Shown: piece by piece, positions 16,427 through 25,088 of the stretch
Numbering within the stretch: the stretch's first letter is position 1
Layout: each line of letters begins with the position of its first letter
Assembly (NCBI GenBank): GCA_019310865.1
Contig: JAFDDL010000001.1
Location: 1-30,337, forward strand
Direction of reading: 5' to 3'
Source: Deltaproteobacteria bacterium
GTDB lineage: Bacteria; Desulfobacterota; Desulfobacteria; Desulfobacterales; JAFDDL01
DNA length: 30,337 bases
Notes under the pieces: model-generated
What the model was told of the DNA's origin: nothing
The model's input: only the letters and a program-made list of their open reading frames with translations
Database searches by the model: none
Made by a program: the position numbers and the translations under genes

Positions 16427-17068
16427 TTAGGCGGATTGTTGGGAAATGATCCGGTTTAAGGTTTTCACTTTTTCGGCGATGTCCTCTGCGCCCACGATAT
16501 CGGTTACCAGGCAGATGGTCTTTGCGCCCCGCTCACAGACCTGGTGGATGTTATACTCCTTGATGCCGCCGATGGCCACATAGGGAATCGACAGGTTGCC
16601 GGCCACGTACTCCAGATACGCGAGGCCCACGGGATTACATACATCGTCCTTGGTGTGGGTTTCGAAAATGGGCCCCACGCCGATATAGTCGGCGCCGCTG
16701 GCCAGGGCCTTCGTTGCCTGTTGGGGCGAGTGGGTGGAAAGGCCGATTATTTTATCGCCCACCAGGCGGCGCACCGCTTCCACCGGCAGGTCGTCCTGGC
16801 CCACGTGGACACCGTCCGCGTCGGCCAAAAGGGCCAGGTCCACAAAATCGTTAATGATGAAAAGCACGCCATTTTCCCGGGTGATGCGCCGGATTTCAAG
16901 GCATTCTTCGTACATTGATGCAATGCTTTTTTCCGAGTGCTTTTCCCGGTACTGCACGATCTTGACGCCGCCGCGAATCATCTCCCGGACCACGTCGATA
17001 TTCGACCGACCTCTGGAGAATTTTTCAGCGGTGATGCCGTAGAGGCCGGCCGGTAAGCGTTGTGTCAT
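16427..17068 (-). CDS. thiE: Thiamine-phosphate synthase ThiE
   Basis: ThiE couples HMP-pyrophosphate and the thiazole phosphate into thiamine phosphate. The 213-residue TIM-barrel shows the diagnostic strands [52 protein letters not shown] and VAIGGI, which bind pyrophosphate and the thiazole. The gene begins 34 bp after thiH and is followed 23 bp later by thiC. Family length and all signature residues are normal. Confidence 0.96.
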   Translation of the reverse strand: MTQRLPAGLYGITAEKFSRGRSNIDVVREMIRGGVKIVQYREKHSEKSIASMYEECLEIRRITRENGVLFIINDFVDLALLADADGVHVGQDDLPVEAVRRLVGDKIIGLSTHSPQQATKALASGADYIGVGPIFETHTKDDVCNPVGLAYLEYVAGNLSIPYVAIGGIKEYNIHQVCERGAKTICLVTDIVGAEDIAEKVKTLNRIISQQSA

Positions 17069-17102
17069 CGAAGGGCTCCTTTTTTTGTCTACGCTATCCG
17101 CG

Positions 17103-18212
17103 TCACGCGATCAGTTCCCAGTCCTTGAATACGGGCTGGAAACCCTTTTCTCGGATGGCGGATATGGTCTTTTCAACGCCGCGCTCGTCGGAAATCTCGA
17201 ACTGTGCGGTGCTTGCTTCCTGGGGGTGGGCGTAACCTCCCACATCCGTCCGGGATCCGGCCGAATACCGGGTGGCGCCCAGAAACAGGAGGCGGTCTCT
17301 AAATTCCGCGCACTCGCGGGTGGAGATGGCGATGCCGGCCCGGGGCAGAAAGAGCCGGTAGGCGACCATGAACTGCACAAAGGTTCGGTCGTCCACCAGG
17401 TCGTAGGGCTGAAAGCCGCCTTCGGCCGGGTTGATACGCGGCAGGGAAAGGCCGATTTCCGTGTCGAGATAGTGATCTTCCAGGTACTTGGCGTGCATGC
17501 CGGCCAAAAACGCCTCACTTCGCTTTTCTCCCAGGCCGAACAAGGCCCCCACATTCACATTGCGCAGCCCGGATCGGGCACCGCGTTCCGGCGCATCGAG
17601 CCGATAGCGGTAATCGGTCTTCCCGCCGGCCAGGTGGACTTTATCATAGATCCGGCGATCGTAGACTTCCTGGTAGATGGTCAACCCGTCCACGCCGGCG
17701 GTTTTGAGCCGTCGGTATCCGTCGGTGTCCATGGGAAATATTTCGATGGAAATGGAAGAAAACCATTTTTTCAAGATGGTGATGGCTTCTTCGATGTACT
17801 CGATGGGCGTGACCTTGGGGGCCTCGCCGGTGAGTACCAGGATATGCTTCATTTCGGTTTGGGAAATGGCTTCGGCCTCCATTTCGATTTCGTCCAGGGT
17901 CAGCTTTTTTCGGTTGATTTTGTTGGTTCGGTTAAATCCGCAATAGATGCACTCGTTGCTGCAGTAATTGGCGATGTAAAGGGGGATATAGAGCTGAATG
18001 GTCCGGCCGAAATACTGAATGGTCAACTGCCGGGCCTTCTGGGCCATGGGCTCGAGGTACTTGACGGCCCTTTCAGACAGCAGGGCCAGGAAATCCTGCC
18101 AGGTGAGCCGGTCCGTTGACAGGGCACGCTCCACATCCCGGTCGGTCACGGAGTTGAAGAAGCCGTCAAAATCGAAGGCCTCAAATCGGGTGATGGTGTC
18201 GTAAAAGGACAT
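17103..18212 (-). CDS. thiH: 2-iminoacetate synthase ThiH
   Basis: ThiH is a radical SAM enzyme that cleaves tyrosine to dehydroglycine (2-iminoacetate) for thiazole formation under anaerobic conditions, the counterpart of aerobic ThiO. The 369-residue protein has the cluster motif C-x3-C-x2-C (CSNECIYCGF). It also has HILVLTGEAPKVTP, SIEIFPMDTDGYRRLKTAGV DGLTIYQEVYD and the C-terminal TDVGGYAH region. It starts 2 bp after the thiG stop, so translation is likely coupled. Use of ThiH rather than ThiO fits an anaerobe. Confidence 0.96.
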   Translation of the reverse strand: MSFYDTITRFEAFDFDGFFNSVTDRDVERALSTDRLTWQDFLALLSERAVKYLEPMAQKARQLTIQYFGRTIQLYIPLYIANYCSNECIYCGFNRTNKINRKKLTLDEIEMEAEAISQTEMKHILVLTGEAPKVTPIEYIEEAITILKKWFSSISIEIFPMDTDGYRRLKTAGVDGLTIYQEVYDRRIYDKVHLAGGKTDYRYRLDAPERGARSGLRNVNVGALFGLGEKRSEAFLAGMHAKYLEDHYLDTEIGLSLPRINPAEGGFQPYDLVDDRTFVQFMVAYRLFLPRAGIAISTRECAEFRDRLLFLGATRYSAGSRTDVGGYAHPQEASTAQFEISDERGVEKTISAIREKGFQPVFKDWELIA

Positions 18213-18214
18213 GG

Positions 18215-18997
18215 CTAATTTTCGCCTTCCGATAAAAAGCCTGTTAACGGCGAGGAGGCAACGGCGGTTTGGGTCGCCTCGCGTAGTTTTGCCAGATAGG
18301 CCATTCTGCCGGCCTCAACCGCCAGGGAAAAGGCTCGGCCCATTAACGCCGGGTCCTCCGCCGAGGATATGGCCGTGTTGACCAGGACCGCGTCGGCACC
18401 CATTTCCATGGCGGCAGCCGCCTGGCTGGGTCGGCCGATACCGGCGTCAACGACCACCGGCACGTTGCAGTTTTCGATGAGAATTTCGATCATGGCCTGC
18501 GATTCGAGGCCTCGGTTCGAGCCGATGGGCGCCCCCAGGGGCATCACCGCAGCGGCGCCGGCGTCCTCGAGTTGTTTGGCCAAGGGCAGGTCGGCCGAGA
18601 TATAGGGAAGGACCACAAAGCCTTCCTTTGCCAGGATTTCGGTTGCCAGCAAGGTGGCGTGATTGTCGGGCAGCAGATATTTCATGTCGGTGATTACTTC
18701 GATCTTGATCAAGTTTCCGCAGCCGGCTTCCCGGGCGATTCGGGCGATGCGAACGGCCTCCTGCTCGTTGCGGGCGCCGGAAGTGTTGGGCAGCAGGGTT
18801 ACCGATTTGGGGATGAAGTCGAGGATATTTTCTGTTTTCGAGGAAAAATCGATCCGCCTGAGCGCCACGGTGATCAGCTGAGATCGGCTTGCCTCGAGCA
18901 TTTTCGGAATCAGGGCCTTGGCCGAAAATTTGCCGGTGCCCGTTAACAGGCGGTTTGTAAAGGTTCGGTCTCCGATTTTCAACAGATCATTTTTCAT
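18215..18997 (-). CDS. thiG: Thiazole synthase ThiG
   Basis: ThiG assembles the thiazole ring from deoxyxylulose phosphate, dehydroglycine and sulfur carried by ThiS thiocarboxylate. The 260-residue TIM barrel contains [25 protein letters not shown] (with the Schiff-base lysine), [33 protein letters not shown] and [10 protein letters not shown], all family hallmarks. ATG 18997 is preferred over ATG 19015 because GGGAGG lies 9 bp before it and the longer form would overlap thiS. Only one base separates this start from the thiS stop. Confidence 0.96.
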   Translation of the reverse strand: MKNDLLKIGDRTFTNRLLTGTGKFSAKALIPKMLEASRSQLITVALRRIDFSSKTENILDFIPKSVTLLPNTSGARNEQEAVRIARIAREAGCGNLIKIEVITDMKYLLPDNHATLLATEILAKEGFVVLPYISADLPLAKQLEDAGAAAVMPLGAPIGSNRGLESQAMIEILIENCNVPVVVDAGIGRPSQAAAAMEMGADAVLVNTAISSAEDPALMGRAFSLAVEAGRMAYLAKLREATQTAVASSPLTGFLSEGEN

Positions 18998-18998
18998 G

Positions 18999-19196
18999 TC
19001 AGCCGCCTCCCACAAAACTGAGTATTTCCAGGTTGTCGTTTTCTTGAAGCAGGGTCTGGTCCCACTTATCCTTTTTCACGATTTTATAGTTATGCTCCAC
19101 CACCAGGGCCTCCGGGGCCAATCCCTTGCCTTTTATATAGGTCAAAATGGAGCCATCGGAAATTTCCTCAGAATTTCCATTTATGGTGATAATCAT
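18999..19196 (-). CDS. thiS: Sulfur carrier protein ThiS
   Basis: The 65-residue ubiquitin-like protein ends in the flexible Gly-Gly tail (SFVGGG) that is adenylated and converted to a thiocarboxylate carrying sulfur to ThiG. The fold signature is visible as strand [12 protein letters not shown], helix and [16 protein letters not shown]. It is the first gene after the TPP riboswitch. The activating enzyme ThiF is not among the operon genes and must be elsewhere. Confidence 0.92.
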   Translation of the reverse strand: MIITINGNSEEISDGSILTYIKGKGLAPEALVVEHNYKIVKKDKWDQTLLQENDNLEILSFVGGG

Positions 19197-19218
19197 TCAA
19201 TGTCTCCCGCAGCTACAA

Positions 19219-19256
19219 TTAAAAAAGCCGCATTCCCGACAAGGGGTATGCGGCTT
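19219..19256 (-). terminator. Intrinsic terminator, expression platform of the TPP riboswitch
   Basis: On the minus strand AAGCCGCAT and ATGCGGCTT pair perfectly around a 14-nt loop and are followed by six T residues. It lies between the riboswitch aptamer and thiS. This arrangement means that TPP binding favours early transcription termination; the logic is inferred from the layout. Confidence 0.88.
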
Positions 19257-19296
19257 GAAAAATCGATTGAACCGTGCAGCGGGCGTCTCGAATTTT

Positions 19297-19372
19297 GCCG
19301 CTTCCCTTCGCCGGTATTATCCGGATCAGGTTCAGAGGGTTCTTATCTCAGCTGAATCAGCACCCCTAGCGA
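19297..19372 (-). promoter_or_regulatory. TPP riboswitch (THI element)
   Basis: Reading the minus strand, the conserved blocks occur in order: AGGGGTGC, CTGAGATAAGAACCC, CTGAACCTGATCCGGATAAT and ACCGGCGAAGGGA. These are the P1/P2 and P4/P5 core of the thiamine-pyrophosphate aptamer, including the CUGAGA pyrimidine-binding T-loop and the pyrophosphate-binding helix. It directs thiS-thiG-thiH-thiE-thiC-hemW. Confidence 0.96.
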
Positions 19373-19383
19373 TCAGATTTATA

Positions 19384-19412
19384 ACAATAATGATCGGAGT
19401 GAGAAAAGTCAA
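19384..19412 (-). promoter_or_regulatory. Candidate promoter of the thi operon
   Basis: TTGACT (19407-19412) and TATTGT (19384-19389) on the minus strand are spaced 17 bp apart and sit about 12 bp before the riboswitch, the expected place for a leader transcript. Confidence 0.6.
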
Positions 19413-19420
19413 ATGAAAAA

Positions 19421-19494
19421 TAGGGGACGTTCCCAACTTTTAAACTTTATTGCTGTTGGCGACAATAAAGTTTAAAAGTTGGGAACGTCCCCTA
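19421..19494. repeat. Long hairpin A: perfect 32-bp inverted repeat
   Basis: Arms 19421-19452 and 19463-19494 are perfect reverse complements around a 10-nt loop. The tip sequence is TAGGGGACGTTC and the inner stem is AT-rich. A partial extra tip (GTCCCCTAAA) follows at 19500-19508. It lies in the thiS-dinB gap beside hairpin B, with which it shares only the tip. Confidence 0.95.
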
Positions 19495-19577
19495 AACGCG
19501 TCCCCTAAATCTCGGTTTCGTTTGCGATCAAATCATGTTACAAGACTGTTCATTGGATTGAACCGATATGTGGGGGC

Positions 19578-19637
19578 GGGGACGTTCTTCAGATTATAAG
19601 TTTCTAAATAGAAACTTATAATCTGAAGAACGTCCCC
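19578..19637. repeat. Long hairpin B: perfect 29-bp inverted repeat
   Basis: Arms 19578-19606 and 19609-19637 are perfect reverse complements with only 2 bases between them. The tip GGGGACGTTC is the same as in hairpin A, but the rest of the stem is different. It ends 24 bp before the dinB start, so it is in the dinB leader and could hinder transcription or translation. Confidence 0.95.
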
Positions 19638-19661
19638 ACTATTTCGTTGGGAAGGTTTCCC

Positions 19662-20870
19662 ATGATTTTTCACATCGACATGGACGCGTTTTATGCATCG
19701 GTTGAGCAGCGGGACAACCCGGAGCTGCGCGGTCGGTGCGTAGTTGTGGGCGGCAGCTCCAACCGGGGGGTCGTGTCAGCGGCCAGCTATGAGGCCCGTA
19801 AATTCGGCGTCCATTCGGCCATGCCGATTTTTCAGGTTAAAAAATGCTGTCCCGATGCCGTGTTCGTGCGGCCCCGCATGCGCCAGTACCAGCGTGTCTC
19901 CAAACAGATCATGGCGATTTTGAGTGAGTTTTCGCCGCTGGTGGAACCGGTGTCCATCGATGAAGCCTATATGGATGTCAGTGGCTTTGATCGGCTTTAC
20001 GACTCACCGGCTGAGATGGGCAAGATCGTCAAAGATAAGATTCGAAAAACGGTGGGATTGACCTGTTCCATCGGTATTGCGCCGTTGCGGTTTCTGGCCA
20101 AAATTGCATCGGATCTGGATAAGCCGGATGGCCTCTATGTGATCGAGCCGTTGGATATGCCCGCCTTCATTACGGAACTTCCCATTCGAAAGGTCCCGGG
20201 CGTCGGGGCCCAAACCCAAAAACAGCTTAAGGCTCTTTCCATCGAAACCCTGGGTGATGTGAATAAATTTCCGCCCGAGACCATTATCAAGCGCCTGGGA
20301 AAATTCGGCCACCGGCTCCTGGCGCTGGCCAGTGGTATGGATTCCACAGAAGTGACGCCCCACAGCCCGGTCAAGTCCATCAGTAGCGAGCACACCCTCT
20401 CGGCCGATACCAGTGACCGGGACCTGATGCGCCGATACCTCCAGTCCCAATCCGAGGAAGTGGGGCAACAGTTGCGGAGAAAACGGTTCCGTGCCCGGAC
20501 CGTCACCCTGAAACTCAAGGATTCGGATTTCAAACAGGTGTCCCGGAGTTCAACCCTGCCGGCACCGACCCAATCCGCCGAGACAATATACCGGGCCGCA
20601 TTGCGTCTGTTTGATGCGTATGATATTCGAAAAAAGATCCGGCTTGTGGGCGTGGGAGCTTCGAACCTGGTTACCGGTTCGACACCGGTTCAAATGGACT
20701 TGTTTAACGGACCGGACCAGCGTGACCGGACCTGGGAAAAGGTCGACAAAGCGCTCGATTCCATCAACCAAAAATTCGGAAAAGCGAGCATCCGAAAGGC
20801 CAGTTTGGCAGAGAGTGAATCATCCAGGTCAAGCCAAAAAGATAAAACCCGCGACCAAAGTCCCGAATGA
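19662..20870 (+). CDS. dinB: DNA polymerase IV (Y-family translesion polymerase)
   Basis: The 402-residue protein begins MIFHIDMDAFYASVEQRDNP, with the first catalytic aspartates D6 and D8, and has the second catalytic pair in VSIDEAYMDVSG. KVPGVGAQTQKQL supplies the thumb helix-hairpin-helix, and the little-finger domain occupies about 240-345. QMDLF (about 344-348) is a good match to the beta-clamp-binding motif. Pol IV copies past damaged bases with low fidelity. ATG 19662, with GGGAAGG just upstream, is preferred over TTG 19647. The gene lies immediately behind hairpin B. No recognised LexA box is visible, although a GTTC-N8-GAAC palindrome occurs at 19548-19563. Confidence 0.96.
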   Translation: MIFHIDMDAFYASVEQRDNPELRGRCVVVGGSSNRGVVSAASYEARKFGVHSAMPIFQVKKCCPDAVFVRPRMRQYQRVSKQIMAILSEFSPLVEPVSIDEAYMDVSGFDRLYDSPAEMGKIVKDKIRKTVGLTCSIGIAPLRFLAKIASDLDKPDGLYVIEPLDMPAFITELPIRKVPGVGAQTQKQLKALSIETLGDVNKFPPETIIKRLGKFGHRLLALASGMDSTEVTPHSPVKSISSEHTLSADTSDRDLMRRYLQSQSEEVGQQLRRKRFRARTVTLKLKDSDFKQVSRSSTLPAPTQSAETIYRAALRLFDAYDIRKKIRLVGVGASNLVTGSTPVQMDLFNGPDQRDRTWEKVDKALDSINQKFGKASIRKASLAESESSRSSQKDKTRDQSPE

Positions 20871-20921
20871 TATGGGACAATTATCTGATATTGCAGGATT
20901 TTACCGGTTTACCATTATATC

Positions 20922-20954
20922 TTGACATCATCCGGACTACAGTCTACTGTAGAC
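20922..20954 (+). promoter_or_regulatory. Promoter and candidate operator of the GntR-led operon
   Basis: TTGACA (20922-20927) and TACTGT (20945-20950) are 17 bp apart. The perfect 13-bp palindrome GTCTACTGTAGAC (20942-20954) overlaps the -10 box, which is the position expected of a repressor site for the regulator encoded next. The boxes are seen; binding is inferred. Confidence 0.6.
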
Positions 20955-20999
20955 AGGAACAGGATATAACTGACTTGGCATCCAAAGAGATAATCCGCA

Positions 21000-21665
21000 A
21001 TGGAATATTTGAACATAACCCAAACCACCGTCAACCATCTCCGGGACCAGATTATTACCGGTGTCCTGGAGGGTGGCAGGCGGCTCAACGAACAGCAGCT
21101 TTCTACGGAGCTGGGCATCAGCCGGCCGCCGCTCAGGGAAAGTTTTCGGATTCTCGAATATGAAAAGATGGTTCAGAGCATTCCGCGCAAGGGGACCTAT
21201 GTGACCGAAATGTCAGTGGAGGACTACAAGCGGGTCTATGAGGCGCGCACCATGATCGAACTGCATGCCGTGGAACTTCTTGCGGCCAAAAATATTACCG
21301 ATTTGCCGGATGTCGAAAAAAGCGTGGAGCAGGTCTCATCCCTTGCCCCCCCCCAGGATTTCGATCCGGGTGGCCAGGCTCTCGGCTATTTCAAGGCCCT
21401 GTCGACCTTTCATGTCAGCCTGGTCCAGTCGGCGAACAACCCCTACCTGGTGCATTTCTATCATTCCATGAATTCAAATTTAAACCGTTACCTCTATCTA
21501 TACTACTCAAGAAAAGAAAACCTGCCCAGCAGCGAGCAGAGTGAGCATCGCGACATTCTGTTTCTCCTGAAAGCAGGGAGGCATCAGGAGACCATCGATT
21601 ACTTAAAGCGGCATTTCGATTCCCAACAGGCGTGGATGCTGGAACGATTACCGAAATGGTTATAA
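21000..21665 (+). CDS. GntR-family (FCD subfamily) transcriptional regulator
   Basis: The 221-residue protein has an N-terminal winged helix: VNHLRDQIITGVLEGGRRLN, ELGISRPPLRESFRIL, then KGTYVTEMSVED. An all-helical FCD ligand domain follows, with the E-x-R-x-x-E-like start YEARTMIELHAVELL and the H-x3-H-like metal/ligand residues (FHVSLV and SEHRDI). FCD regulators often sense carboxylates or acyl-CoA intermediates. It is the first gene of the operon, and the thiolase starts 21 bp after its stop. It probably represses its own operon through the palindrome at 20942-20954 and responds to a substrate of the pathway. That role is inferred. Confidence 0.92.
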   Translation: MEYLNITQTTVNHLRDQIITGVLEGGRRLNEQQLSTELGISRPPLRESFRILEYEKMVQSIPRKGTYVTEMSVEDYKRVYEARTMIELHAVELLAAKNITDLPDVEKSVEQVSSLAPPQDFDPGGQALGYFKALSTFHVSLVQSANNPYLVHFYHSMNSNLNRYLYLYYSRKENLPSSEQSEHRDILFLLKAGRHQETIDYLKRHFDSQQAWMLERLPKWL

Positions 21666-21686
21666 AGACATTTGGAGGAAGATACC

Positions 21687-22862
21687 ATGAGAGAAGCAGT
21701 TATTGTCAGTGCAGTTCGAACCCCCATTGGAAGTTTTAGCGGTTCCTTGAGCAGCCTCGGCGCTACCCAACTCGGAGCGGTGGCCATTGAAGCGGCCTTG
21801 CAGCGCGCCGGTATCGACAAGGACATGGTCAATGAAGTGATGATGGGCCAGGTGCTGCCGTGCGGCTATGGGCAAAATCCAGCCAAGCAAGCAGCGATTT
21901 TGGCCGGTATGCCCCATGAGGTGGAAAGCTTTACCGTGAACAAGGTCTGCGGATCGGCCTTGAAGACGGTGATGCTGGCGTCCCAGGCGATTCAGTTGGG
22001 AGATGCGGACGTGGTCGTTGCCGGCGGCATGGAAAGCATGAGCAATGCACCCTATTACCTGCCAAAGGCCCGATTTGGCTACCGTATGGGGCCTGGGAAA
22101 CTCGAAGACCATATGATCCATGACGGCCTGTGGGACATCGTCAATGATTTTCACATGGGGGTGTCCAACGAGTTGTGTTCCGAAAAATATGACGTCAGCC
22201 GGGAAGACCAGGATCGGTATGCGGCCCAGTCCTATGGACGGACCCTTAGCGCCATTTCAGCGGGCCGGTTCAAGGATGAAATCGTTCCGGTTCAGATTCC
22301 CCAGCGAAAAGGCGAGCCCAAAATTTTCGATACGGACGAGTGCCCCCAAGAAACTTCCTATGACCGGATGGCCAAAATGAAATCCGCCTTCAAAAAGGGT
22401 GGCGTGGGCACGGCGGGCAACGCATCGATCATCAGCGACGGGGCGGCGGCCGTTGTTGTCATGGCAAAGGAAAAAGCGCAGGAACTCGGTTGCACCATTC
22501 TGGCCACCATCGGCGCCCAGGCCTCGGCCGGCATCGATTTGAAATATGTGCTGGTGGCGCCCATTCTGGCAGTTCCCAAATGTCTTGACAAGCAAGGCAT
22601 CTCAATTGATGATGTGGATCTTTTCGAGATCAACGAAGCGTTTTCCGGTTCCACTATAGCGGTGGGCAATGAGCTGAGGCTCGATCCGGCCCGGGTCAAC
22701 GTAAATGGCGGCAGTGTGGCACTCGGTCATCCCATCGGCGCCAGCGGTTGCCGGGTGCTGGTGACGCTGATTCATGAAATGATCCGAAGCGACAAGAAAA
22801 CCGGCCTGGCGTCTCTGTGTCTTGGCGGCGGTGAGGCCGTGGCTTTAATTGTAAAACGATAA
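21687..22862 (+). CDS. Acetyl-CoA acetyltransferase (thiolase)
   Basis: The 391-residue protein is a thiolase II-type enzyme that splits 3-oxoacyl-CoA into acetyl-CoA and a shortened acyl-CoA, or runs in reverse. Nucleophile Cys88 is in [11 protein letters not shown], and the [12 protein letters not shown] block follows. The catalytic His is in [14 protein letters not shown] and the second Cys is in [11 protein letters not shown]. The NEAF motif is present with SGS after it instead of the common AxA. I chose ATG 21687 because GGAGGAAG lies 6-13 bp before it; the ATG at 21672 overlaps that site. Length and motifs are normal. The neighbours suggest 3-oxoacyl-CoA or 2-methylacetoacetyl-CoA cleavage. 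Confidence 0.94.
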   Translation: MREAVIVSAVRTPIGSFSGSLSSLGATQLGAVAIEAALQRAGIDKDMVNEVMMGQVLPCGYGQNPAKQAAILAGMPHEVESFTVNKVCGSALKTVMLASQAIQLGDADVVVAGGMESMSNAPYYLPKARFGYRMGPGKLEDHMIHDGLWDIVNDFHMGVSNELCSEKYDVSREDQDRYAAQSYGRTLSAISAGRFKDEIVPVQIPQRKGEPKIFDTDECPQETSYDRMAKMKSAFKKGGVGTAGNASIISDGAAAVVVMAKEKAQELGCTILATIGAQASAGIDLKYVLVAPILAVPKCLDKQGISIDDVDLFEINEAFSGSTIAVGNELRLDPARVNVNGGSVALGHPIGASGCRVLVTLIHEMIRSDKKTGLASLCLGGGEAVALIVKR

Positions 22863-22884
22863 TAAACCTTACGAGGAGACGAAA

Positions 22885-23736
22885 ATGAACATTAAAACCT
22901 ATGGTGTCATCGGTGCAGGCCAGATGGGAAATGGTATTGCCCAAGTGGCGTCGGCAAGCGGTCTGAATGTGATCATGAACGATATTAAACCCGAATTTGT
23001 GGAGCGGGGGCTGGCCACCATTACCAAGAATCTGGTCCGATCTGTGAAAAAGGGAAAACTATCCGAAATGGACCGGGACGCCGTTCTTGGCCGCATCCGC
23101 ACCAGCACCGATCTGGCGGACATGGCTGACGCTGACTTTGTGGTGGAGGCAGCCACGGAAAACGAGCCGATCAAATTCCAGATTTTCAAAGACCTGGACA
23201 AAATCTGCCGGCCGGAAACCATTCTTTCCACCAACACCTCGTCCATCCCCATCGGACGGATCGCCGCAAAGACAAGTCGCCCGGAAAAGGTCATCGGCAT
23301 GCATTTCATGAATCCGGTGCCGGTGATGAAGCTGGTGGAGGTTATCCGGGGCATTGCAACATCGGATGAGACCTTTCAGGTGACCTGGGCGCTTTCAGAA
23401 AAGTTTGGAAAGACGCCGGCCGAAGCCAACGATTTCCCGGGATTTATCGCCAACCGGATTCTCATGCCCATGATCAATGAGGCCATTTTCAGCCTCTACC
23501 ACGGTGTTGGAACCCGCGAATCCATCGACACGGTCATGAAGCTGGGAATGAATCACCCCATGGGACCGTTGACCCTGGCCGACCTGATCGGTCTCGATAC
23601 CTGCCTGGCCATTATGGAAACCCTTTATAACGGCTTTAAGGACTCCAAATACAGACCGTGCCCCTTGCTGGTCAAATACGTTGAAGCCGGCTGGCTGGGC
23701 CGAAAGACCGGCCGCGGATTTTATGAATACAATTAA
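22885..23736 (+). CDS. hbd: 3-hydroxybutyryl-CoA / short-chain 3-hydroxyacyl-CoA dehydrogenase
   Basis: The 283-residue NAD(P)-dependent enzyme oxidises 3-hydroxyacyl-CoA to 3-oxoacyl-CoA, the step before thiolase. The dinucleotide motif [11 protein letters not shown] is at residues 10-20. The catalytic His lies in [16 protein letters not shown], with Glu nearby in VEVI, and the [20 protein letters not shown] block and C-terminal [20 protein letters not shown] are typical. It has the normal length for Hbd and no fused enoyl-CoA hydratase. It is preceded by GAGGAG and lies 22 bp after the thiolase gene. Confidence 0.95.
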   Translation: MNIKTYGVIGAGQMGNGIAQVASASGLNVIMNDIKPEFVERGLATITKNLVRSVKKGKLSEMDRDAVLGRIRTSTDLADMADADFVVEAATENEPIKFQIFKDLDKICRPETILSTNTSSIPIGRIAAKTSRPEKVIGMHFMNPVPVMKLVEVIRGIATSDETFQVTWALSEKFGKTPAEANDFPGFIANRILMPMINEAIFSLYHGVGTRESIDTVMKLGMNHPMGPLTLADLIGLDTCLAIMETLYNGFKDSKYRPCPLLVKYVEAGWLGRKTGRGFYEYN

Positions 23737-23757
23737 CCATTGGAAAGGAGCCTGACA

Positions 23758-23985
23758 ATGGCATACCAACACAACGTTGAAAAGAACCGTTGCAAGGGCT
23801 GCGGACTTTGCATTCCGGTCTGTCCGAAAAATGTACTGGAAATATCCAAGGAGGGTAATGCAAAAGGGTACTTCCCGGTATTCCAGGCCCGCCCCGAAGA
23901 CTGCATTCACTGCACTCTGTGCTGTGTCATGTGTCCGGATGTGGCCATCTCCATCGATAAAATTGAAGAACCCACCGAAGCGTAA
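23758..23985 (+). CDS. 2-oxoacid:ferredoxin oxidoreductase, delta (2x[4Fe-4S] ferredoxin) subunit
   Basis: The 75-residue protein has two cluster-binding motifs, CKGCGLCIPVCP and CIHCTLCCVMCP, both C-x2-C-x2-C-x3-C-P. It accepts electrons inside the four-subunit complex. ATG 23758 follows AAAGGAG by about 7 bp and replaces the in-frame ATG at 23740, which precedes that site. The gene stands directly before the alpha, beta and gamma subunits, the usual order of four-subunit VOR/KOR operons. Confidence 0.93.
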   Translation: MAYQHNVEKNRCKGCGLCIPVCPKNVLEISKEGNAKGYFPVFQARPEDCIHCTLCCVMCPDVAISIDKIEEPTEA

Positions 23986-24002
23986 TTGAAAAGGAGTGTT
24001 CA

Positions 24003-25073
24003 ATGGAAAAAGTATTGATGAAAGGCAATGAGGCCATCGGCGAGGCGGCCATCCGATCCGGATGCTTGAATTACTTTGCCTATCCGATTACCCCTCAGTC
24101 CGAGGTAGCCGAATACCTTTCCAGAAGATTACCGGAAGAAGGCGGAAATTTTCTACAGGGCGAAAGCGAAGTTGCGGTGGGGTATATGATATTCGGCGCT
24201 GCCGCCACCGGCGAGCGAGTTTTTACCACATCTTCCAGTCCGGGAATCAGCCTGATGTGTGAAGCGATGAGCTATTCGGCCGCTGCGGAACTGCCGGCGG
24301 TATTCGTAAATATTGTCCGCGTGGGACCGGGTCTGGGCGGAATTCTGCCCTCCCAGGCCGACTATTTTCAGGCGGTCAAGGGCGGTGGCCACGGCGACTA
24401 TCGCCTGATTGTTTTAGCGCCCGCCAGTGTTCAGGAAGCCGTTGAAATGACAATGAAGTCTTTTACCCTGGCGGAAAAATATCGAAATCCCGTGATGATT
24501 CTCGGAGACGGTCTCATCGGACAGATGATGGAGCCGGTGGAATTTCCGGAACATCTTGCCACCGAGCGTGCCAATTGTGACGACTGGGCCACAAATGGTA
24601 TGGACACCCGGGGCGGCAAGACACGCAACCTGGTCAAATCCTTGTTTCTGGATGCACCGGAAAGCTATGCCCATAACCTGAAACTTCAGGCTAAATACGA
24701 TAAAGTCATATCCGAACAGCTTGAATACGAAACCTACAACATGGACGGCGACTACCAGGTACTGGTGGTCAGCTACGGCACCATGAGCCGGGTGTGTCGC
24801 ACGGCAATCGATCGACTCAAGGAAGAAGGCATCGAAGTGGGAATGCTTCGTCCCCAGATGCTCTGGCCTTATCCCGAGCAGCCGCTTCTGGAAGCTGCCG
24901 GCGCAGCGTCTTGTCAGGCAGTTGCCAGTATCGAAATGAGCATGGGACAGATGGTCGAAGACGTCCAGCGCTGTGTTCAGGGCAAACGCCCGGTTCACTG
25001 GTACGGCAAGGCCGGCGGCGAGATACCCACGCCTGAGGAGGTCATCGATTTTCTGAAGGGACTTGTAAAATAA
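24003..25073 (+). CDS. vorB: 2-oxoacid:ferredoxin oxidoreductase, alpha subunit (VorB-type)
   Basis: The 356-residue subunit has the pyrimidine-binding domain motifs MKGNEAIGEAAIRSGC, YPITPQSEVAEYLS, QGESEVAVG and TSSSPGISLMCEAMSY, and then GILPSQADYFQAVKGGGHGD. These resemble the alpha subunit usually annotated as 3-methyl-2-oxobutanoate dehydrogenase subunit VorB. The Glu of GESE activates the thiamine diphosphate. The enzyme turns branched 2-oxoacids plus CoA into acyl-CoA, CO2 and reduced ferredoxin. VOR and 2-oxoglutarate-specific KOR cannot be separated with certainty by eye. The gene starts 17 bp after the ferredoxin subunit. Confidence 0.9.
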   Translation: MEKVLMKGNEAIGEAAIRSGCLNYFAYPITPQSEVAEYLSRRLPEEGGNFLQGESEVAVGYMIFGAAATGERVFTTSSSPGISLMCEAMSYSAAAELPAVFVNIVRVGPGLGGILPSQADYFQAVKGGGHGDYRLIVLAPASVQEAVEMTMKSFTLAEKYRNPVMILGDGLIGQMMEPVEFPEHLATERANCDDWATNGMDTRGGKTRNLVKSLFLDAPESYAHNLKLQAKYDKVISEQLEYETYNMDGDYQVLVVSYGTMSRVCRTAIDRLKEEGIEVGMLRPQMLWPYPEQPLLEAAGAASCQAVASIEMSMGQMVEDVQRCVQGKRPVHWYGKAGGEIPTPEEVIDFLKGLVK

Positions 25074-25088
25074 AAGGAGTAAATGATC

